Origin: Ctenosaura bakeri
Taxonomy: Eukaryota > Chordata > Lepidosauria > Squamata > Iguanidae
Direction of reading: 5' to 3'
Length of the DNA: 64,000 nt
NCBI GenBank assembly: GCA_948474755.1
Contig: CAOLHI010000254.1
Coordinates: 682,001-746,000 of the forward strand
Numbering within the stretch: position 1 is the first letter of the stretch; each line of letters begins with the position of its first letter. Shown here one piece after another: positions 12,083-24,055 of this stretch. The translations under genes and the position numbers were made by a program. The notes beneath the pieces are model-generated. The model saw only the letters and a program-made list of their open reading frames with translations. It searched no databases and had not been told where the DNA came from.

Positions 12083-13648
12083 TCTATTCCACATGGCGAA
12101 GAGAAACAGGAATATTCTAGCACAAGGGGTGGGGAACTATGACCTTCCCAATGCTGGACTGCAGCTTCCATCAGCTACAGTCAGTATAGGCAACGGTGAA
12201 CAAAGCATCCTTGACTATTCTGACTAGAGCTGATGGGAGTAGCAACATAACATCTGGGGAGTCACAGTTGCTCCTTCTTAATGTACTGGAGAACAGAGCA
12301 TCGGCAGGTTCCAGGTACATCCTCAGTCACTCCAAACAGCACTGGGAAAGTCTATTGGTTGGAAGCCTAGGCAGTGGTAGCCAATCATAATACACTGTAG
12401 GCAATACAGAACTGAGCTAGTTGGACCAATGGATTGATTCAGTATAAAAAAAGTTCCTAATGAACTTATTTTATACTGAACAATGAATTTCCCCAGCTTT
12501 CAGATGCAAGCCATTTTTCATTTATGTACTGCATGACTAATGATTCCATAATACTCTGAAAACAGGTCAATGGTAGCTCGAGAACTCATAATCCCAGGAT
12601 AAAGATTATCTGATGATTACTTTACTCAATATAATAAATTGATATAAAATTCTGCATAAAAAAAGATTTTCACAAAAGTGTTCAATTTGCTGCTCAAAGA
12701 GTTTCAGCTAGTAATTAAAAAAGACACCCCAAAGAAAACAAGCTACTCATTTCCTTGCTTGAAATTTTTAATTTTATTTAATATTTGTCTTTTCATCTAT
12801 TGTGCTTGACTCTGAGGATACATTTATGCTCTGAAATAAATGACATTTATTCCCACGAGGACACATTTAGACTGCAGAAGCAAATGTGTTACTAACAATG
12901 CTCTTAGAGACTAATTCTTGAGGCTTGCTGTGCCACAAATAATTGCTTTAAATGGAATATATTGATGGCTGAACCATGGTTACAGTCCAATACAGACTTA
13001 GGTGTACTTAAAACCAGTGAAAAATAGTAGGTTCAAGGGTGCTTAGAAACTGTGTAGGAGACACTTGCGTTACCTGTAAAGTACCAAGAAGAGACTTTTG
13101 GAATTGCCTATTCTGTTTGTCATTCCTATAAAAGCTAAATGAATGTGAACAAAATTGATTCAGTAGGGAAAAAGCTGAAGAGAATTACCTTGCTATCAAA
13201 ATTGGATCAAAGGACAGGAATGTTCGGATAATACAGAAAAAGGTGATGAAGAAAAGGGGAGGAGATAGAAAAGGAATTACCAGTAATGCTGAAGTCTTGG
13301 GAAACCATTGGAAGGTTTGCTCTGGAACTCTCTCTAGGTCTGATAACAGAGGTTAGGTGGGCAGAAGACAGAAAGACTAAAGGCAGCATAGAAACAGATT
13401 GAATCTTGAACTTCATTACCCCTCTTTTCCCTATTGACACATTAAATTTTGTCCCATTACTGCAAAACTAACTTCATAAAATTTCTCCCGTATGTCAGAT
13501 ATATCAATGTTCAACAATTACAGATTTAATTTTTAAAGTATTCTGTCATAAATCAGACACACCAGTTGTGCTGATTACTTTTAATGCTGGTCTGATCTAT
13601 AATTTTACAGGATTTATTCTGTGAATTGCATTTTCTAAGCTTGCAAAG

Positions 13649-13680
13649 AGTGTGTGTGTGTGTGTGTGTGTGTGCACACG
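13649..13680. repeat. (TG)n microsatellite
   Basis: A run of about a dozen TG dinucleotides is followed by CACACGCGC. It is simple sequence with no associated gene. Confidence 0.9.
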
Positions 13681-14247
13681 CGCATAACATTACATCACCA
13701 TTACTATCATCCCCCCCATATTGGACTGAACATGTCCTCAGAAAGGCCTGATCATTTGTCCCCAACCTCTACATTCCATAAGACAAAGGAATGCATGGGC
13801 TTACCAGGAATGCATTTTGCCAGCTGTGGGAGGGCACAGATGAAGGGGACCACCATTTTCTATATCCAACACCACATCTTCTTACCAAGAAGCACTGCAG
13901 CAAACACAGGTTCCATGCAAATGGTGGGAAAGGCTAGCCAAAGTGGCAGCTGATTGGATAGTTGGAGCTGGGATTCTCCAGTGCATTTGCTGGAAGGAGA
14001 AGTCGTCATTCCAGTCCTGGAGAGTATATCAGTGCTCCTTGGTTTAAACTCCAGCCAGTCTTTTTCAGTGGGCTGCAAGGCCACCAGAAAGATATAATTG
14101 AGTCCCTCCACTTTCTGCATTGCACAAGACTAAGGGACATGCAACCGGACTTCCTCATTCCATCTTATTATGGATTTTCTTTGCACTCATTCAGATTTCA
14201 CACTAAAGCAACAAGACTTGCAGAGACGTCCATGTGAATAGTTACTC

Positions 14248-14570
14248 ATATTTGCTGGTGTATAAGACACACTTTTTTTCCTAAAAAATACCCTCTAAAA
14301 ATGGGGTGCATCTTATACACCAGCAAATACAATGATGCTAAAAACACAGGGAAGGGAAGGAGAGTGAAAGGAGTTTTCCTTGCCCAAGCAAACAGGAAGA
14401 GAGGGGTAGTGGTGCAGCACTCTTTTCATTCCCCTCCTCTCCTGGTGCAACACTCCTTTCCTGTGCATTTTGCTCACCAGAGAACTAAAAAAATTTTTTC
14501 CTGAAAATACCCCTTGAAAAATGGGTGCGTCTTATATGCCAGTGTGTCTAATAGGCCGGCAAATATGGTA
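14248..14570. mobile_element. Inverted-repeat MITE with TATTTGC(T/C)GG(T/C)GTATAAGAC ends
   Basis: The arm at 14249-14269 (TATTTGCTGGTGTATAAGAC) is repeated in inverted orientation at about 14309-14329, giving a hairpin of about 80 bp. A third, diverged inverted arm lies at about 14526-14568 (GTCTTATATGCC and CCGGCAAATATGG). The layout suggests an element with a duplicated end, or one MITE nested beside another. There is no coding capacity. Confidence 0.55.
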
Positions 14571-15026
14571 CTTGTCTCATCTATAAATGCACATCATAAT
14601 GTATGTATGAAAAGTGAAAGGTACTTCTGATACAAACACCCATCTTTCTACTTAGAAATACTGAAAACCAGCCTTAAAAAAATTAAAGAGAGGAAAAATA
14701 GTTTTAATGAAGCATAAAGCTCCTGGTTACAAGCAACTCATTTTTGCACTTCAATTATTGCACAGCAGGTTCCCCTCATGTCAGGATAATCCCCTATGGT
14801 GAATTTTAGCCAGATGAGTTTTCACCCTCCGTTGCTCATCAGTGCTGCTCTTCACTTGGTTCCTGTCCCTACCAGGTGTGATAAGTTTCATTTTATTTGG
14901 CAAAAGTCCCATGTCAGGCCTCATTGGAAAAGCACATTCAGCAACATATTTAAGATTCAAACCTCCAAGATGCTCCACATGGACAACCCCAGCTTGTGCC
15001 TCTTTAATGAGGCAAGAGATTTTGTG

Positions 15027-15029
<3 letters not shown>

Positions 15030-15057
<28 letters not shown>

Positions 15058-15058
15058 C
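15030..15058. repeat. (TG)n microsatellite
   Basis: This is a simple TATATATG(TG)n run inside intron 1 of RNF11. Confidence 0.9.
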
Positions 15059-15543
15059 ATGTGCACCAGAAAATGGAGTGCAAACAATGACAGACCACAG
15101 GATGTGGTGTGGCATGTCTGAAGCAATTGCATAAACAGAAATTCTGGTATGAATTATTAGAAGACTAGCTGATGTCCCAGCCACAAGTAGGCTCTTACAC
15201 CCACTTTATTATATCTGGTCGTTAACACTTATCATATACCAGATCAAGAACTTCCTCCACTATTCATGTTTATCTACTCATCTTGGCTTTATGTTGATCC
15301 TGTATGCCACCTTTGTCCCCTAACTACTCTCAGAGCCATCACTGAAACTGAATTCATCACCCTATCACCATACCCACTATTACTATTCACACAACCCCCC
15401 CCCATTCACATCCAATGGTATAACTGCCTGTCCATGGGTGTTTCACTTCATGCATTCAATGAAGTAGATTGAGATTATCAAAGCTTACACCACAAACTTC
15501 AATTAGTCTCAAATGTGCTACAAGATCCCTTTATATGATGCAA

Positions 15544-16630
15544 GCCATTTCTACATTAGACTGTTCACTTTCAACATCCTATGGAATCCTGGGGTTTGCT
15601 GTTTAGGGAGGGGCCTCAGGGCTGGCTGAGGCCCCTGTTACTCCACTGGAAAAACCCTATCCCGGGGTCTACAATTTTGATATTAAATATGATTCTGTGT
15701 GCCTGAGAGGTCGCCCAGATGAGCACGTAGGCAGCAATGGTCGAACGATAGAAAACCAGGTCAGGCCAGTAAAATACCCAGTCACATAGCCCCAGGAGAC
15801 CTCAAGCTGTGCAAACCCACAATAAACAAAGGGTTCTCAGCCCCTGAGAAGCCAACTTGAGGGGATTAGCATGTTTACCCCACGTTGAGCAAATATCCTA
15901 TCAGGTGAGGACCATTTACATGAAGTCACACCACAACCAAATGCAGCTGAAGATCCTGAGACTTTGGCAACACCTTGTAATCTCATCATGCAAAAGAAGT
16001 TACCATTGTGAAGCTTCTTTCTTGTTGCAACACCCATTGTTCTCCCCGGAAAAGGATTAGCCTTCCAGATACTTTTCCCCCTACAAACAGTCCCAGTTTT
16101 TCAGTGTTTCTTTGGATCACTCCCAGTCGTCCCAGCAGACCGTTGCTTCGTCCATTGAGTAATCCCCTCAGCCCTCTCTGTGCTGAGCCCCACTTCTCCA
16201 CTGTTTTTCCCAGACCAAGGACTTCAGGAAAAGGTGCAGTATTACCCCATCTACAACCCCTTCAATATTCCCCTATCCAGTTTCCTCTCTTTTGTTTCTT
16301 AATAGGTCTTGAGTGAGTGTTTGAGTGATTGTTTGGTGCGTGAGACTTTCATTCAAAAAAATCATTTATTGGACATTTTTGTTTGGTTTTTTGCTTGGCC
16401 TGACCCCGTAAAAACTGGGTAAAAAGACCCCGCTAGGTTACCCTGCCTCTCACATTGCTATTGCTTGTGCTCTGGCTAGTTTCCATTCCCCATCACGTGG
16501 AGCACACTGAGGTGTCCCCGAAGGGACCCCAGAAATCAGGGTAACACCCCTCCCTAAACAGCAAACCCCAGGATTTCATAAGATGTTGAAAGTGAAATAA
16601 TAGCACTATAACAGGCTAGTATAGAACTAG
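15544..16630. mobile_element. Palindromic MITE, copy B, split by a solo LTR
   Basis: The left arm (15544-15635) and right arm (16551-16630) are the two halves of the palindromic MITE family seen at 4855, 34849 and 36983. The left arm carries CAACATCCTATGGAATCCTGGGG and the right arm carries the complementary word order. The halves are separated by 911 bp of unrelated sequence with LTR-like ends. Taking out that insert and one CCCC leaves a perfect hairpin centre, so the split is clearly secondary. Confidence 0.75.
15636..16546. mobile_element. Solo LTR (911 bp) with CCCC target duplication
   Basis: The insert begins TGTTAC and ends GTAACA (TG...CA ends with a 6-bp inverted repeat). It is flanked on both sides by CCCC (15632-15635 and 16547-16550). 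A 4-bp duplication and TG/CA ends fit integrase-mediated insertion of an endogenous retrovirus or gypsy-type LTR element. No internal retroviral genes are present, so the element has been reduced to one LTR by recombination. AATAAA occurs on the plus strand at 15821 and on the minus strand at 16365-16370, so orientation is not settled. Confidence 0.7.
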
Positions 16631-16689
16631 TCACAGACTAACATGGCTATATCTTTGAATATTCTTACAATGTTGTTTTATTTTGATAC

Positions 16690-16815
16690 AGAGTACAAGG
16701 CTTGTGGCCCTCCAGGTATTAATGAGTGTTAATATCCATCATCCCTAGCCTGCCTGGCCAATGGTAAGGCATGATGGCAACAATACTTCATTAACATCTA
16801 GAGAACCCAAGGTTT
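16690..16815. repeat. Decayed dispersed repeat (GTGGCCCTCCAG type)
   Basis: The segment starts GTGGCCCTCCAG and contains an imperfect inverted copy of its own end. It resembles a common amniote palindromic repeat with 'GGCCCTCCAG' ends. A similar decayed segment lies at about 12130-12245. Family assignment is uncertain. Confidence 0.35.
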
Positions 16816-17295
16816 ACCCCAGCAACGCAGAAGAACAGAAGGGTAATTGTAATTATCAGGACCTTTTTCTTTTAATCCATCATGTCATAAGCTACTGTTA
16901 GAAAAATCCTTCATAACAAAAAACTACAGAGTGACAGAGTACTGTATTTGCATTGTAGTACAAGTAGAGAAGATGCTTAGTTCCAAAGGGACCAAAACTG
17001 CAAAAATAATGAATTCCCCAAGGAGGAATGAAAAATGCTATGGAAACAGATGTGATGTAGCTTAATGCTCTCCCCACCATTCCAGCAGCCTTTCTATGAA
17101 TGCTTGTTGATGCTTCCACCATATTTCTAATAATGTATTTGTATAGATGCCTTCTGGAATGACAGAAACCATTCTACCCATCATCCACATTAATGGTAAA
17201 TCAGTTTAAATTTCTTCTTGGATGAAGAAAGCCACTCCTAATGCAGGACCTTGCCAAGGATATATAAGATATCCTGCAGGGGAGTGAAATCAAAT

Positions 17296-17523
17296 TTGTT
17301 ATTGCTGCTGTTGAGTATTGGTTTCTTACTTATGGTGACCCTAAGGCAAACCTATCAGTGTTTTATTGGCAAGATTTGTTCAGAAGATGTTTTGTCCTTA
17401 CTTTTCTCTGAGTTTGAGAGAGTGTGACCTGCTCAGGGTCACACAATACATTCCCATGGTTGAATGGTGATTGAAACCGTGCTCTCCAACATCCTAGTCC
17501 AACAAACATGCACACACCATATG
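17296..17523 (-). mobile_element. tRNA-derived SINE, minus strand
   Basis: Read on the minus strand, this has the tRNA-like head (GGTGT near 17510), the body with GTGACC near 17405-17435 and the tail with GGTTTGCCTTAGGGTCACC near 17333-17355. It is the reverse-oriented counterpart of the SINE at 7896-8138 and is more diverged. Confidence 0.7.
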
Positions 17524-17580
17524 GCTCCAAGTTAGGGCTACTTGGGCCTTCGGTAATAAATAAATCTACATATGAAACTA

Positions 17581-17965
17581 CAGTTAGCCGTCCACATTTG
17601 CGAGTTTCACTTTTGCGGATTTGATTATTCACGGATTATTTGCTGTCACCTCTGCTGCCTCCCTGTGTCATTTTTTAATAGAGACTGCAAGCCGTGAGAC
17701 TGAGAAACTGCAAGCGAGGCTTGTAGGTCCCTATTAAAAATGGTGTGGGGCATAAATGGTGAGGTGGCAATAAGCCCCACCAACCAACCACTTCTGCCTT
17801 GTCAAGGAACCCTGATGCCGCAAAGGAATTCATGGTGGGTTGAATACGGTGATCATACTTTTTTATGTGTCAAATATGGTTTGGGAGGGCCTAGAGTTAT
17901 TCACATTTTTTTCTACTTTCACAGAGGTCCCGTGCCCCTAACCCTAGCGAATGTAGAGGGATGAC
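17581..17965. mobile_element. Non-autonomous mariner/Tigger-like element, type 2
   Basis: It starts CAGTTAGCCGTCCACATTTG next to a TA and ends in an imperfect inverted copy of that start, again next to TA. Its interior (a CTATTAAAAATGG stretch and CCCCACCAACCAACCACTTCTGCC) is shared with the element at 46630-47040. It has no transposase. Confidence 0.6.
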
Positions 17966-18358
17966 TATATATCACTTTATCTATTCATCTTGTTTGACCA
18001 TTGATGCTCACAGAAGGCATAGTATCTTGATTGCTATCATTGAGTGACCTTGATTAGAGCAAAGAACTTAGTCAATAACAGTCCAAGAGCAGTCTCCTTT
18101 CTCTCAGCTTATAATAATATCTTCCATATACAGGATGAAGCAGAGCACTCCAACTATACAACAGAAGTTAAAATTGGTTGTTTTTATGCAATAAACGGGT
18201 TGGCAACAAATTGAAAACACTGCTATAGCACCTGCTTTTTTTTTTCTGTGTTGGATAAAATGTGTTTGTGCTAACATGTCAAATGAGAGGGATGCCATAG
18301 ACTTCTGTATGTGATAATTCAAGGCTTGTCCCTGCAAACAGTGACTGTGCATTTTCAA

Positions 18359-21300
18359 ATCCTAGGGCACAAAGCCAAGAGTGATTTCATCCCTAGCTTA
18401 TCCACCTCTAATACAGGAAAGAAGTTTCACTAAGGATATATGCAGGAAACAGAAATATGTTCACCGGGGATTGATGATACAGCATAAAGGAAAAAGTTGA
18501 ACAGCATCAAAGAAAAAATTCTTGAAGTTTTGCTTAAAAAAAAAAAGTAAAATCTTTTTATCTGCAGATTGTTCAAGTTCAAGGAAACTACTGTTGCTTT
18601 GTGTTTGGTACAAAGAAATGGAGCACTGTTGTTAAGAACAAGGACTATAAAATTCCTAGTTATATATCAGGTACTTCTTTTTTAACTGATTATTTTTTAG
18701 CTGATCAAAGATTCTGGGAGCTATTCTTTTACATATATACATATTGTATTTTATTGTATTATAATTTTTGTATCACATTTCACTTTTGTAAATTCCTGAG
18801 TACATACATGTATTAAATACATTAAATGTACCCTGAACATTCCAACAGCATTAGGCAAAGCCACCACCCATATTATTGTTCAGTCTATAATATGGCCATA
18901 ATAGTAATCACCTACGTCACAAATTTGGCACCTCCATCCATCACAAGTCCCTCACTGGCCCACCTACCTGTCTTAAGACCATTGTCATTCAGTAAACAGG
19001 GCAGGAGAAGGGGCAAGCAGGCAGCAACTAGCTGCAGAAAGAAACAGGCAATCTGTTAGATGTCTTCGGCTCCATACACATGTTCACAAAGCTCTGAACA
19101 TCTGTATGGATATATATGAATAAGTGTGCAATGAACCATGTGAACACCCCTTATCTTTAGCTTCAGTGTACAGCAATAGGATCTAAAATAGGCCTGGAAG
19201 GTGGTAATGACTCACCTGCACTCCTAGAGGATTCAGGAGGCATGTTGGCTCTTCTTTTTTTTGGCAACCCCCCCCCCAAAAAAAAACAAAAAAGCACAAC
19301 CTCTTAGGTGAAGGAGGTGAAATTAGGGTGCAAGGCAGGCCTGGTCCTCTGAGGTCTTGGCAGGCAGATAAGCCTACTCTCAAATTCTGGAAGTAGTCCA
19401 CTCCTATTGTACAAGTTTCTAGATAAAAAAGGTATTCCATTCAAAATACTAAGTTCTGATCAAACGCAAATCCTTTTAAATTGATTGTATTTTTGGAAAA
19501 GAAATGGTCTATTTCCCATCTTACATTGGCTATTAAAAATTTGCTTTGAGTTCAGAAAGTTATTTATTGAAACATTTTTGCAAATTGAAAGAATTATAGA
19601 GACAAATGTGAAAAAGGTTTAAGTATATAAAACCCAACAATATTTTGTTAACATGACACAAATTGGACTTTTTAATTACTGTGGATTTGATAAAGTTTTT
19701 TTAAGTTTAAAAACCCATACACAAATATCTTATATATAGTCTCCAGCTCATTACAGAGCAAAATTACTATTTCTCAATAAGTAAACTGAATGATCATGAA
19801 AGTATTTCAATTCTAAACACTATCTATAGCTCTAACATCTGTAACCATAATACTGGAAACATAACATTCTATCAGCTAACTGAGATCCAACCATATCTTG
19901 GTAGAAACTAGTTTCAACCTGCTTGTCTTACTGCTCAATGCATTTATATCAGTTTGGAAAAGCAGGGGGTTTTTTTAACTACAAGTCCCCAAATCTCTCA
20001 TGCTTGGTAGGGGATTCTATGTGCTGCAGTCCAAAAAGGTAACTTTTGCAAGCTTTGATTTAAATAGACATAAGTAGAGATAATATTCTAGCAAAGGTAA
20101 TGTTGAAATAGATGGTCTTAGAGAATCATGCTCTGAAAAAGCCATCCTGCTTATAAGGCAAGAAACATACAAGGAAGTCACTATAGCACTTGGTGTCACA
20201 ACTCACTTATCTTGATTTCTAGCCCATTGCCCTGCTGCCTGGATTAATCATGCTAGACTCGTACAATACTGCATTATAAAAACGTCCTTTCCAAAGTAGT
20301 AACTGCAGCTCTATCTGAAAGAAACCTAAAATAAGTGAAGATGCTGATTGTTCACACTAGTCTGGCACGTAGCTAATGCTTTGTGTTCCTTGGGGTATTA
20401 TGCAATGCTTCCCAAAGATCGGTTGGAAAAACACAGGCAACTCAGAAGCCAACTACTAACGCAGCCCTGCAGAACAATCTGTCATGTCACTTGACATCAT
20501 GAGATCAGAGGGGAGTCAAGAGATCATTAAAAACAACCTCCACAGCCTGGCAGAATTATCCACAGAGTCATGCCTCCTGCATATACACAGCTTGGATAAA
20601 GAGAAGACCCAGGGGCACCTAAGGGATCTCAGAGCCATGAATCGATGAGAGGTACTAATTCAAAGAAGGCACTGGATATGTCTGGAGACACGAAAGTCAC
20701 TTGAGGGAGTTATCTCAAGCATGAATTAAGAAACATGAGAGAAAGCTCTGATGCAGCTGCCACTTTATGTGCCATCAGCTCTGTGGCAGTGTCAGGACAG
20801 GTTTCAGCAGCTTCTATATAGGCCACAGCTATGCAATACAAAATTACATTATAAATAAAAACAAAAGAACCCAGCATTCATTAATACCCAAAGTTAGTGC
20901 AGCAGACTACTACTAATAGTCTGGCTATTCAAGCATTCACTGCCTCCTTCTCTTCTGTAGGAATTCCTACCACTCCCCACTTCTTTGTTATTCCTCCCCA
21001 CTAACATCTGTTTATGGGGGGGTTAGAAAGAAGTAGCACTTTGTCCCATATTCTAAATACTGCAATTTAAATGCCCTTTCGCTCACAAAGAGGCTAGCCA
21101 ATACAGTGATCATAACTATATGTGTAAAGAAAGAGCTATACATCTTGGTCATTAGAACTAAACAGTATATTTCATACAATGCTATATGTTACAGCTGCCA
21201 GAGTATGAACAAATACAATGAGGCTATGACCAGGAGCCAGCACACCCCGTAACAAACTGTTGCCTGATTTAACAAACTTGCCCAGGCTTTTCTGACACAT

Positions 21301-21826
21301 TATGAATCTGTAATTAGGCAGCTGTCATTACAGAGTGTGTAATCAGAATTTTGTATTTGCTTATATACAACTTAAAATACAGATTTAATCAAGATAAGAT
21401 AAATGCAGCCACAGAGGTTAGAGAAGATGAGTTTTATTTAGAGTTGTGTAAAGAAGTGTAATAAAATGTAATAATATAATGTAATAAATATAATATATAA
21501 TGTAATAAAGAAGTATGTAAATAGCTTTTGAAACTAGAGACAGATGATGAGCCTGTAAAAGAGTACATGATAAGGTGGAACTCAAATTTTGGGCATAATA
21601 TACATATGAATGTATAGGGAAAATGTGGTTCAAAAATATAAAATTTACTTTGTGCAGTAGCTGAAAAGAAAATCTGTATAAGTTGATATGTAGATGGTGT
21701 CTAACCCCAAATAAGCTGTTGAAAATGCTGCACATGTTTCAAACTAATGTTCAGGATTTCAAAGTAAGGAGGGCTCCTTGTTGATATGTGGCGGATTTGT
21801 AAGAACATGAACAGTTACATGTCTAA
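18359..21826. other. Unassigned AT-rich intronic sequence
   Basis: I see no supportable exon or RNA gene in this stretch. It contains low-complexity runs near 19255-19295 and a short old repeat piece near 19967-20045. At 21440-21510 there is a TAATA-rich simple stretch. Short open frames here have no recognisable domain. Confidence 0.6.
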
Positions 21827-22247
21827 GGCCCTTTCTGCATGGCATTTTCCATGCGAAAGGGTGCCAGGAGCATCGCGCGATTGTGAGGAGCGATCTGCAC
21901 AACGCACTCATAATCGCGCGATGTTCCAGGTGCCAGCAGGCACCGATCGCATACCTTTTCATTTTTGGCTAGAAGCCGAAAATGGTGCGCGATTGCATAT
22001 TGCTCCTGGGCCCTGCACACACTTACCTGGCGTGCGGAGCCTCTGGAGCTGTGCCAGTCATGCTTCCTGTCCCAGCACAGCCTGGGAAACTCCCAGGCTG
22101 CACTGTGGAAGGAAGAGGTGGGGCTCTCGCGTGAGCAGGCAGCTTGTGCGGAGCTGAAGGATCCTGGATGTGACAGCCTCTCGCCAGAGGCTGCTCGTGT
22201 GATCCCCGCACCTCAGCGCCGGAAAAAAGTAAAGTGCGGAAAGGGCC
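21827..22247. mobile_element. 421-bp TIR element with TAA target duplication
   Basis: It starts GGCCCTTTCTGCA and ends TGCGGAAAGGGCC, a clean inverted pair, and is flanked by TAA on both sides (21824-21826 and 22248-22250). The interior is much richer in GC and CpG than the flanks and has internal inverted pieces around GCGCGAT. The termini resemble those of the palindromic MITEs (GGCCATTTCCGCA). A TAA duplication fits PIF/Harbinger-type insertion. It has no transposase. Confidence 0.75.
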
Positions 22248-23644
22248 TAAGATTTATATGTTAATCCAAAAAAATTTAAAGGTAAATTTTGTAATGTTAC
22301 CAGAAATGTTTCTGTTGGCCATTATGGATAGAGAACTGGAGAATAAATATGGATTACTTCTTCAATATATGACAACACAAACAAGAATACTGATCGCTCT
22401 AACCTAGAAATGGACTGAAACACCAACAATGGAAAAACAGATTGTTACAGTTGCTGAGTTAGCCCAAATGGCCAAATTAACACAAATTTTAAAGGGTAAG
22501 CCAACTGGATTTTTTAGCAATAAGAAATCTAACAATGTAATCATCTGTGGTTATGGTTATTAGTAACTTCAGTAGGAAGTTATTTAGTTGGATCTGTATT
22601 AGTAGAATTTTTTCTTTCTTTCTCACTTTTTTCTTTACAGTCAGTATTGGGGCATCAGAGCCCTACTTTATATTAGTTATATGTCTTTTTCCCCCCTTTT
22701 TTCTTTTTCTCTTTGTTCCTTCTTTTTGTCTCTTAAGGGTAATTTTTTCCATCATGAATATCTAGCCACTTGGTTAAGCTGAGTATCTCCCAAGTAGTGA
22801 GTGAGAGTCCTGACATGCATCTAAATCTGAAGAATCATAGGGAAACAAAATGAGTGGCAGGTAAGCCTCCTTCTTTACTGTTCTTTAAGGTTATTGGCCA
22901 GATAATATACATAAACAGGAGCTACATGCATACACTGGTTATATGCACAGAACAGTCAATTACTACTAACATTCAGCTATAATCACTGAAATATGGTGTT
23001 GTTAAAGAAGAAAGAAATAATATTTACTGGTATTCTGTTGGAGAATTATGTTGGACTTACATAGGTTATATGAGTTAGGCCATCAAAACTCACTTTTTTA
23101 GTAGGTGATCGTTCTCTAATGACCATGCAGTGACCAAAATGCCCCCAAACTCAAAAATTTTCTGGTTGGTAGTGGAGGGGGACAACACAGAAGCATCTGG
23201 CTTTTTTTCCCTAGAGCTCGATGCAGAAAACAATACCGTCTGCTATCCTCCAGAGGTCCCTGCCGATGACTGTCACTGTGCATCCAGCTATAGAAAAACA
23301 GCTGAATGCTTCTCTTGCTCTCCACTGACCAGGAAACGGCCCAATTCAGGGAAGGGGCTGCAGTTGTGAAAAGGTGGATTTAGGGGGTAATTGAACCAGA
23401 AACTATCATGCAAGATTTCAACCAGAGTGTCCCCCATTCCAGAAATTCTGGTGGTTTTACAATTATAGTATTGTATTGCATCATTTATGGCAGTGCCTTT
23501 GAAGAGTTAGGAATTTTAGAAATGAAAGGTGATATAATATTCAGTAAATAAATGTACAATCCCTGATGAAATGGTAGAGATCTTCAGTGTAAATGGTATA
23601 TGAGCAAAGGAACATCTATAATCATCACAGAATAGAAATTAAGA

Positions 23645-24055
23645 CAGTCTAGATCAGGGATCAACAACTGAGTGTGGGCTAAGGGCCAGTTTCCCTACTT
23701 AGGCCCCCTGCGGGCAGCACAATCCCCCAGCAAGCTCAAATGCCTTTGTTTTTCTCTGCAGATGTTCTCAAAATGGTGACAAGTAGCTTTGCATCATTGT
23801 CTGATGGAATTTTGAAAGAGTAAGAGGAAAACAAACGTATCTGACAGGGCTGGGGTGTGTGTGTGCATGTTTTCACTCATTTTAGGGGTTCATATGCAGC
23901 TTGGGTACAAAAACTGCTCAAATATTATGGTAATTTTTTTTAAAATTTGAAGGTTTAGGAGGCTTTTGGGGACTGATGGAGAACCTCCAGAGGCCAAAAT
24001 GTGAGGTACAGAGGCTGCATGTGGCTAACATCACACACTATGCTCACCCTTGGTT
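23645..24055. repeat. Decayed dispersed repeat
   Basis: The stretch opens with GATCAGGGATCAACAACTGAG and GGCCAGTTTCCCTAC and closes with GCATGTGGCTAACATCACA. This pattern looks like an old non-autonomous DNA element of the 'aggggtgggcaac' type. It has no open frame, and the boundaries are approximate. Confidence 0.3.
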
